Assembly (NCBI GenBank): GCA_038232215.1
Contig: JBBSIG010000089.1
Location: 1 to 9,731, forward strand
Length of the DNA stretch: 9,731 nucleotides
From: JBBSIG01 sp038232215
GTDB taxonomy: Bacteria > Actinomycetota > Thermoleophilia > Gaiellales > Gaiellaceae
Direction: 5' to 3'
Made by a program: the position numbers and the translations under genes. Position 1 is the first letter of the stretch. The number at the start of each line of letters is the position of its first letter. The notes under the pieces were generated by a model. The model saw nothing but the letters and a program-made list of their open reading frames with translations. It had not been told where the DNA came from and searched no databases. This document shows positions 5,854 through 9,731 of this stretch, piece after piece.

Positions 5854-7305
5854 CTACGGCGCCGAGCGCGTCAGCGGCACGAGCCGTCGCAGGCGGGCGC
5901 GCTCTGCCGGGAGATAGAAGCCGAGCGGCGCGAGCGCCAGCGGGTAGGCGAGCGAGACGGCCGCCGCGAGGACGAGCGAGAGGTCGAGCGCCTTCCCGGC
6001 GATCGTCAGCGAGACCGCGACGACGAGCAGCGTCGCGACGCGGCGCCACTGGTAGGGGACCCGGTACACGCGCTGCGCGTTGAGCGTCATGCCGGCGAAC
6101 ATGAGCGCATAGGCGGCCACCGTCGCGACCGCCGCACCGGCCATGCCGTACGGCGGGATGAGCACGAGGTTGAGCCCCACGTTGAGCGCGGCCGCGGCCC
6201 CCGTCACGATCCAGTTGAACTGCGTCTGCCGCGAGCGACCGACCCCGATCGCCATCACGATGTAGCCGGCGAAGGCGACGGCGGCGAAGGCGAGCGGAGC
6301 TACGACCCGGTCGGCCGGCCAGAAGGCCCGGTTCGACGGTGCGAGCGCGCGGACGAGCCAGGGCGCGAGCAAGCTCAGCGCCAGCGCGATCCACGAGCAG
6401 GCGAAGAGCAGGTACGTGAGCACGTAGCCGTACGTGCGTCGCGCCTCGTCGTCGTCCTCGATCGAGTATGCGAACGCGGGCCAGGCCGTCCGGAACGCCG
6501 TCAGCAGCAGCACCATCGCAGAGGCGACGCGGACGGCGAGCGAGTAGCGCCCCACCTCGCCCGCGCCGGAGAGCTTCACGAGGAAGAAGCGGTCGCTGAA
6601 GTTGGTCGCCCACAGCGCGAGCGCCGAGGGGACGAGCGGGAGGCCGAAGCGGTTCATCTCACGTAGCAGCGACCGATCGAGCTGCAGGCCGAGCTGCTCA
6701 CGGCGGTATCCGAGCAGCGCGAGATAGACCGCGAGCGTGCCGGTGAAGTTGCCGACGAGGACGCCGAGCGGCCCCGCGTCGAGCGCGACCACGAGCAGCA
6801 CGGTCGCCGCCACCGTGACGACGATGTTCGCGAGACTCGCGACGACGAAGGCGAGTGAGCGCTCCTCGACGCGGAAGAGCGAGGTGAGCTGCTCGTAGTT
6901 CATCTGCGCCCAGAGGCCGACGGAGGCGGCGCGGACGAGATCCGCCTCTCCGCCGTCGCCGAACAGCGCGCGGGAGATCGGCCCGGCGAGCAGAAGCCCT
7001 GCGACGAGGCCCGCGGTCGCGGTCGTCATCGTGAACCAGAACGACGTGCGCAGCACGAGCCGGCGCCGCTCGGGATCGGGCGAGTCGAAGTAGAAGCGGA
7101 AGAACGCGCTCGAGATGCCCGCACGCAGCAGGATGGTGAGCACGACGGATCCCGCCACCAGCGTCTCGATCGCTCCGTAGTCGTCGGTACTGAGGTAGCT
7201 CGTGTAGAGCGGCAGCAGCAGGACGGCGAGCACGCGGGAGACGACGCCGCCGAGGCCGTAGATCGCCGAGTGGCGGACGAGCCGCTTCAGCTGGCTGCCG
7301 ATCAC
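5854..7305 (-). CDS. Wzx-type polysaccharide flippase (MOP superfamily)
   Basis: This is a 483-residue, strongly hydrophobic protein with about 12-14 membrane segments. The N-terminus 'KRLVRHSAIYGLGGVVSRVLAVLLLPLYT.YL...DYG' is the classic opening of polysaccharide biosynthesis/export (Polysacc_synt, MATE-like) proteins: an amphipathic 'HS.iYglg.v.sr...lll.Plyt..l...dyG'. Later parts typical of the family are 'FGLPLVPSALALWATNFSDRFFL' in the middle and 'NVGLNLVLIPPYGMAGAAVAT' near the C-terminus. The role is to flip undecaprenyl-linked oligosaccharide units from the inner to the outer face of the membrane. The frame is open back to 8433 but overlaps the glycosyltransferase gene; the GTG at 7305 forms a GTGA overlap with that gene's stop and places the start right before the family's opening helix. 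No ribosome binding site is obvious, which fits translational coupling to the upstream gene. Confidence 0.88.
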   Translation of the reverse strand: MIGSQLKRLVRHSAIYGLGGVVSRVLAVLLLPLYTSYLSTDDYGAIETLVAGSVVLTILLRAGISSAFFRFYFDSPDPERRRLVLRTSFWFTMTTATAGLVAGLLLAGPISRALFGDGGEADLVRAASVGLWAQMNYEQLTSLFRVEERSLAFVVASLANIVVTVAATVLLVVALDAGPLGVLVGNFTGTLAVYLALLGYRREQLGLQLDRSLLREMNRFGLPLVPSALALWATNFSDRFFLVKLSGAGEVGRYSLAVRVASAMVLLLTAFRTAWPAFAYSIEDDDEARRTYGYVLTYLLFACSWIALALSLLAPWLVRALAPSNRAFWPADRVVAPLAFAAVAFAGYIVMAIGVGRSRQTQFNWIVTGAAAALNVGLNLVLIPPYGMAGAAVATVAAYALMFAGMTLNAQRVYRVPYQWRRVATLLVVAVSLTIAGKALDLSLVLAAAVSLAYPLALAPLGFYLPAERARLRRLVPLTRSAP

Positions 7306-8249
7306 GGGAGTCGAGCGTAGACGTGGAGCAGGCGGTCCGCGACCCGGTCGGCGTCGTGGATCTGCTCGACGTACGCCCGGCTCGCCGCGCCCACGCGGCG
7401 GCGCTCCTCCGCGCTCTCGACGAGCGGGCGGAGGTCGTCCGCCAGTGTCTCCTTCGTCGTCGCGACGAGGGGCACGGCGATGCCGAAGGCCTCCTCGGTG
7501 CGGCGCACCGCCTCCGGATGCAGAAACGTCAGGACCGGCTTGCCGAGCGCCATGGCCTCGATCGCGAGCAGGCCGTACCAGCCGGCGTTCAGCTGGTCGA
7601 CCACGATGTCGGCCCGTCTGTAGCGCCCCCGCGCCTCCTCGTGGTGCAGTCCCTCGACGATCTCGAGGTCGACGGGCAGGCGCTCGCAGGCGGCGATCAC
7701 GTGCTCGGTGCCCTTGCGGGTGCGGCTCGACGGTGCGTGCAGGACCAGCGGGCGGCTGCGCCGGGGAGGGGGCTCCGGCGGATAGGCGGCGAGGTCGATA
7801 CCCGGCGGCACCACCTCCGCCTCGGGAACCCAGCGCACCGCGTCGTACGAGCCGACGAGCTGCGCGCCCGCGCGCCGCCCGTAGGCGAGCTCTTCGGGCT
7901 GCTTGCCTCTGATGTCGGAGCCGAGGAAGTGGTACACGGACTTCTTCCGGAGCGCGCGCAGGATCGGGAACTGCAGCGACTTCGGCACGAGCGTGAGCCC
8001 GAAGTAGAAGTGGAAGACGTCCGTGCGCGGGAGCAGCGTCGCGAGGGCTCGCCACTGGATCGCCTGCCGTGCCAGGAAGCCCTCCGGACGGTCGAGGCTC
8101 CGGTCGGCCTCCGGGTGGAGCCGGCCGCGCTCGAAGACGACGAGCTCGGCGTCGACGCCCTTTCGCCGCAGCGCCTGGACGTTCTGCCAGGGGACGCCGG
8201 CGACGTTGACCGGGCAGTGGACGACGCGGAGCGGGCGCCCGGCGCTCAC
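7302..8249 (-). CDS. Glycosyltransferase family 4-like, GT-B fold
   Basis: This is a 315-residue cytosolic or membrane-associated enzyme. The N-terminal domain begins 'RPLRVVHCPVNVAGVPWQ' (5-22), a usual opening of GT4 proteins with its glycine-bearing loop. The link to the donor domain is 'VVPPGIDL' (146-153), followed by 'HAPSSRTRKGTEHVIAACERL' in residues 171-191, the 'K G...l..A...L' donor-domain motif. The donor site 'ADIVVDQLNAGWYGLLAIEAMALGKPV' is at residues 213-239. In classical GT4 enzymes this is E-x7-E; here the second Glu is present (Glu231), but the first position is Gly223, a variant I recall from related 'WYG...EAMA' proteins. It would transfer a sugar from a nucleotide donor to a lipid-linked acceptor to be flipped by the next gene product. 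The GTG start at 8249 leaves only four residues before the first strand. A 196-bp gap precedes it, and the stop overlaps the flippase start (GTGA). Confidence 0.85.
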   Translation of the reverse strand: MSAGRPLRVVHCPVNVAGVPWQNVQALRRKGVDAELVVFERGRLHPEADRSLDRPEGFLARQAIQWRALATLLPRTDVFHFYFGLTLVPKSLQFPILRALRKKSVYHFLGSDIRGKQPEELAYGRRAGAQLVGSYDAVRWVPEAEVVPPGIDLAAYPPEPPPRRSRPLVLHAPSSRTRKGTEHVIAACERLPVDLEIVEGLHHEEARGRYRRADIVVDQLNAGWYGLLAIEAMALGKPVLTFLHPEAVRRTEEAFGIAVPLVATTKETLADDLRPLVESAEERRRVGAASRAYVEQIHDADRVADRLLHVYARLP

Positions 8250-8449
8250 GGGTGAGCGAGCTGCGGCGGGCGCCGGATCCGCGCGGCGGGCGGCTCGCGA
8301 CCCGGCGTGTCGCGGGCCGGCATCTCGCGAGCCGGCGCGATTCCATCCCTAGCCCCCACCCACCCACGGGGTCGTCCGACGGTAGCGACCGCGGGTGGTC
8401 GGAGTGGTACGTCCCTGTGCCGAAAACGCACATTTTTCGCGCGTGTCAC
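8246..8449 (-). CDS. Doubtful small ORF spanning the ATP-grasp/GT4 gap
   Basis: A GTG at 8449 overlaps the ATP-grasp TGA, and the frame runs 67 codons to a TGA (8246-8248) that overlaps the GT4 GTG start, so both junctions are the GTGA type seen at the certain gene junctions of this window. The product would be arginine- and proline-rich, with a five-residue pattern P-(A/G)-R-(E/D)-x repeated near its C-terminus. Against coding: the first half uses many A- or T-ending codons (overall roughly 70 percent G or C at third positions, below the neighbours), no domain is recognisable, there is no ribosome binding site, and the DNA also carries inverted repeats. I list it as a possible but unlikely gene. 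Confidence 0.2.
   Translation of the reverse strand: MTRAKNVRFRHRDVPLRPPAVATVGRPRGWVGARDGIAPAREMPARDTPGREPPAARIRRPPQLAHP
8295..8336. repeat. Three imperfect direct repeats, 15-bp period
   Basis: The 12-base units TCGCGACCCGGC (8295-8306), TCGCGGGCCGGC (8310-8321) and TCGCGAGCCGGC (8325-8336) are spaced exactly 15 bases apart with three-base spacers GTG and ATC. The units differ from each other at only one or two positions. They lie 46-87 bases upstream of the GT4 start. They could be regulator binding sites, a small slippage-derived tandem repeat, or the repeat part of the doubtful small ORF, where they would encode a five-residue repeat. Confidence 0.7.
8347..8365 (-). promoter_or_regulatory. 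Canonical G-quadruplex motif
   Basis: The minus strand reads GGGTGGGTGGGGGCTAGGG: four runs of at least three guanines joined by loops of one, one and three bases. Short loops of this kind are known to give very stable intramolecular quadruplexes. Because the neighbouring genes are transcribed from the minus strand, the transcript would carry the G-rich sequence, 98-116 bases ahead of the GT4 start. Function is inferred, not shown. Confidence 0.55.
8360..8398. promoter_or_regulatory. Imperfect 12-bp hairpin in the GT4 leader
   Basis: The left arm CCACCCACGGGGTCG (8360-8374) pairs with the right arm CGACCGCGGGTGG (8386-8398). There are six outer pairs, one A-C mismatch, three pairs, a two-base bulge and three inner pairs around an 11-base loop. 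It is GC-rich and long enough to fold in RNA. No T-run follows on the minus strand, so it is not a classic intrinsic terminator. Its 8360-8365 part uses two of the guanine runs of the quadruplex motif, so the two structures exclude each other. Confidence 0.5.
8421..8439. terminator. AT-rich inverted repeat after the ATP-grasp gene
   Basis: CGAAAA (8421-8426) and TTTTCG (8434-8439) form a perfect six-base inverted repeat with a seven-base spacer, beginning six bases after the ATP-grasp stop codon. It is a conspicuous AT-rich island in otherwise extremely GC-rich DNA. It could be a weak terminator-like stem, an operator, or part of a promoter for the downstream genes; the stem is too AT-rich to be a strong terminator. 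Confidence 0.3.
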
Positions 8450-9480
8450 GAGGGCTCGTCCCACTCGACCTGGTCGAAGTAGCGCAGCGCCCGCCGCGTC
8501 GCGCGCGCGCGCGCCGCCAGCTCGCCGAGCTCCTCCTCGGAGATCTCCCCGAGGGCGTGCTTGACGCCGAGGTACGGAAGGTTCAGGTCCTCCTGGTAGA
8601 CGATCGTCGAGATCCTGGGGTTGATCTCGATCACGTGGTCTCCCACGAGCTGGATGTTGAAGAAGTGGTCGAGCCGGAGCTCGGCGACGATCCTGCGCGC
8701 GACGCCCACCAGCCCGTCGTCGGCCAGCGTCTCGAAGTACATCGCGAGCCCGGCGCGCATCGACTCACGGGTCTTCGGATGACCGAGCGCGACGCGGCCC
8801 TCCCGGGCGATCCCGTCGATCGTGCGCTCCTTGCCCGTCGCGAGCTCCATCACGAGCAGGTCGGGGCCCCCCTCGTCGGGCAGGAGCTCGGTCGCCTCGT
8901 CGAGGCGCATCGCGACGCTGCCCGGCCGCTGGTTCAGGAGCTGATCCGCGCGGTCGACGGTCGGGTCGAGGATGCGGAAGCCCCGCGAGCCGGAGCCGAA
9001 CACGGGCTTGAAGCACACCGGCCGGTCCGGATAGCCGAGCTCGCCGGCCGCCTCGGCCACGGCCCCGGCGCCGCGGACGCGTCGCCAGGCCGGGCCCTTG
9101 ACGCCGATCCGGTCGAGGAGCGCGTACGTCTCCGCCTTGTCGTTCGAGCGGCGGATCGCCTCGGGCGAGGCAACGAGCACGGCGATTCCCTCGAAGCGTT
9201 CCTTCGCCTCGGCCAGTCCGAGCAGGTCGAACGACGACTGCGGGAGCACGGCGTCCACTCGCTCCCGCCGGCAGACGTCGAGCAGCGCGTCTGCGAAGCC
9301 TGCGTCTCCGCCCCCCGGAACGACGTGGAAGGCGTCGCAGAGGTGTCGCCCGATCGAGCGCTCCGACATGTCCGTCCCGACGAGGCGCACGCGGCGCTCG
9401 CCGTTCTCGCGCAACCCGCGCAGGAGGGCCGCGGTCCCGGGGGCGCCCGAGGCGGAGACGAGGACGGTGAGGTCCCTCAC
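8446..9480 (-). CDS. ATP-grasp ligase, CarB/PylC-like
   Basis: This is a 344-residue cytosolic enzyme. Residues 4-20 'LTVLVSASGAPGTAALL' form a glycine-rich Rossmann-like pre-ATP-grasp domain. The ATP-grasp core shows 'CFKPVFGSGSRGFR' (156-169; Lys158 and the glycine-rich loop bind ATP), 'LLVMELATGKERTIDGIA' (208-225), 'FFNIQLVG' (273-280) and 'VIEINPRIST' (283-292), whose Glu285 and Asn287 should bind the catalytic magnesium ions. Family members activate a carboxylate as acyl-phosphate and join it to an amine or thiol. In glycan loci such enzymes may attach an amino acid or other acyl group to an amino sugar; the substrate here is unknown. The frame runs upstream to 9615, but the GTG at 9480, overlapping the preceding stop as GTGA and directly before the first beta strand, is the likely start. 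The preceding deacetylase-like gene is translationally coupled. Confidence 0.88.
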   Translation of the reverse strand: MRDLTVLVSASGAPGTAALLRGLRENGERRVRLVGTDMSERSIGRHLCDAFHVVPGGGDAGFADALLDVCRRERVDAVLPQSSFDLLGLAEAKERFEGIAVLVASPEAIRRSNDKAETYALLDRIGVKGPAWRRVRGAGAVAEAAGELGYPDRPVCFKPVFGSGSRGFRILDPTVDRADQLLNQRPGSVAMRLDEATELLPDEGGPDLLVMELATGKERTIDGIAREGRVALGHPKTRESMRAGLAMYFETLADDGLVGVARRIVAELRLDHFFNIQLVGDHVIEINPRISTIVYQEDLNLPYLGVKHALGEISEEELGELAARARATRRALRYFDQVEWDEPS

Positions 9481-9731
9481 GAGAGGTCGATCCGGTCCTC
9501 GGCGAGCTGCTCGAGCTGTCGCTCGCGCTCCGCGTCCAGCATCGAGAGCATCGTCTCGCGCATCGAGCCGCCGCGGTAGACCCAGATCTCCGGGTGCGTC
9601 AGGAGCTGCAGCCACTCGAACGCGCCGGCGGCGAGCGCCTCGTGCGGGCAGCCGCTCCGCCAGTGCTGGTTCGAGTCCGAGCGGTACGTCTCGCGGGAGA
9701 AGAACGGCGGCTGCATGACGTTGACGGCACC
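9477..9731 (-). CDS. Probable polysaccharide deacetylase-like protein, C-terminal fragment
   Basis: The frame is open from the right edge of the window to the TGA at 9477-9479, giving the last 84 residues of a gene that starts outside. It includes 'YRSDSNQHWRSGCPHE' and, about 15 residues further, 'WLQLLTHPEIWVY', then a charged helix 'MLDAERERQLEQLAEDRIDLS'. I recall the 'SDS...WR.G ... iQlLtHPe.W' arrangement from the C-terminal part of carbohydrate-esterase/polysaccharide deacetylase-like proteins found in glycan gene clusters; the His-Pro of 'LTHP' belongs to the active-site barrel in such proteins. The NodB-type metal motifs would lie in the missing part, so the assignment is tentative. 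It is coupled by a GTGA overlap to the ATP-grasp gene, which suggests a joint task such as preparing an amino group and then acylating it. Confidence 0.6.
   Translation of the reverse strand, partial: GAVNVMQPPFFSRETYRSDSNQHWRSGCPHEALAAGAFEWLQLLTHPEIWVYRGGSMRETMLSMLDAERERQLEQLAEDRIDLS

Larger units (their letters stand above)
8250..8445. promoter_or_regulatory. Structured intergenic/leader region before the GT4 gene
   Basis: This 196-bp gap between the ATP-grasp and GT4 genes is the longest in the minus-strand series. In the direction of transcription (high to low coordinates) it holds an AT-rich inverted repeat just after the ATP-grasp stop, a long imperfect hairpin, a G-quadruplex motif sharing bases with that hairpin, and three direct repeats of 15-bp period. 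Each has its own entry. It may hold an internal promoter and a 5' leader for the glycosyltransferase-flippase operon, or a terminator/attenuator for the upstream genes. No clear -35/-10 pair is seen. Confidence 0.4.

Noticed and set aside
7306..8433. Reading the flippase as an 859-residue fusion starting at 8433
   Set aside because: The extra 376 residues are an arginine/proline-rich shadow of the GT4 gene. The GTG at 7305 lies right before the family's normal first helix and gives the usual flippase length.
8395..9579. 394-codon plus-strand frame opposite the ATP-grasp gene
   Set aside because: Its composition is low in information (Arg, Glu, Ala, Val), with no recognisable motif; the minus strand has the full set of ATP-grasp motifs.
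9481..9615. Starting the ATP-grasp protein at 9615
   Set aside because: The added 45 residues are an out-of-frame reading of the deacetylase-like gene and would precede the first Rossmann strand without any motif.
1..9731. CRISPR arrays, tRNA genes, transposases, phage genes or toxin-antitoxin pairs
   Set aside because: I looked for regular repeat-spacer patterns, tRNA-like motifs and typical mobile-element proteins on both strands and saw none; all substantial frames are explained by glycan or surface genes.

Overview
The window is about 9.7 kb of very GC-rich DNA. GTG is a frequent start codon, G or C strongly dominates third codon positions, and most genes overlap tightly. The proteins resemble those of high-GC Actinobacteria, most likely the class Thermoleophilia (Solirubrobacterales/Gaiellales). 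That placement is an inference from codon use and protein style; there is no rRNA or other marker here. The content is mostly one theme: building and exporting a cell-surface polysaccharide.

Layout, left to right. (1) A plus-strand pair (1-990): the C-terminal end of a PQQ-type beta-propeller protein, then a membrane-anchored protein with a FlgD-type Ig-like domain. (2) A minus-strand pair (3792-956): an O-antigen ligase/Wzy-like multispanning protein, translationally coupled through a GTGA overlap to a GT-C (GT87/DUF2029-like) membrane glycosyltransferase. (3) An 80-bp divergent intergenic region (3793-3872) separates that pair from a plus-strand PIG-L/LmbE-type deacetylase (3873-4508). (4) A long minus-strand series (from beyond 9731 down to 4453): the C-terminus of a probable polysaccharide deacetylase-like protein, an ATP-grasp ligase, a structured 196-bp gap, a GT4-type glycosyltransferase, a Wzx-type flippase, a DJ-1/PfpI protein close to isonitrile hydratase, and a small cysteine-containing lipoprotein of unknown function. 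The lipoprotein gene runs convergently into the end of the PIG-L gene.

How they may work together (inference). The GT4 enzyme would build a lipid-linked oligosaccharide, the flippase would move it across the membrane, and the Wzy/WaaL-like protein would polymerise or ligate it. The GT-C enzyme would add sugars from polyprenyl-phosphate donors on the outer face. The two deacetylase-type proteins could expose amino groups, and the ATP-grasp enzyme could acylate an amine. The DJ-1 protein and the lipoprotein have no obvious place in this scheme.

The most unusual DNA is the 196-bp gap 8250-8445. It holds an AT-rich inverted repeat, a long imperfect hairpin, a canonical G-quadruplex motif on the transcribed-sense strand that overlaps the hairpin, and three 15-bp-period direct repeats. 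A small open frame also crosses the whole gap and meets both neighbours through GTGA overlaps. I see no tRNA, rRNA, CRISPR array, insertion sequence or phage gene, and no gene-free stretch longer than 300 bases.
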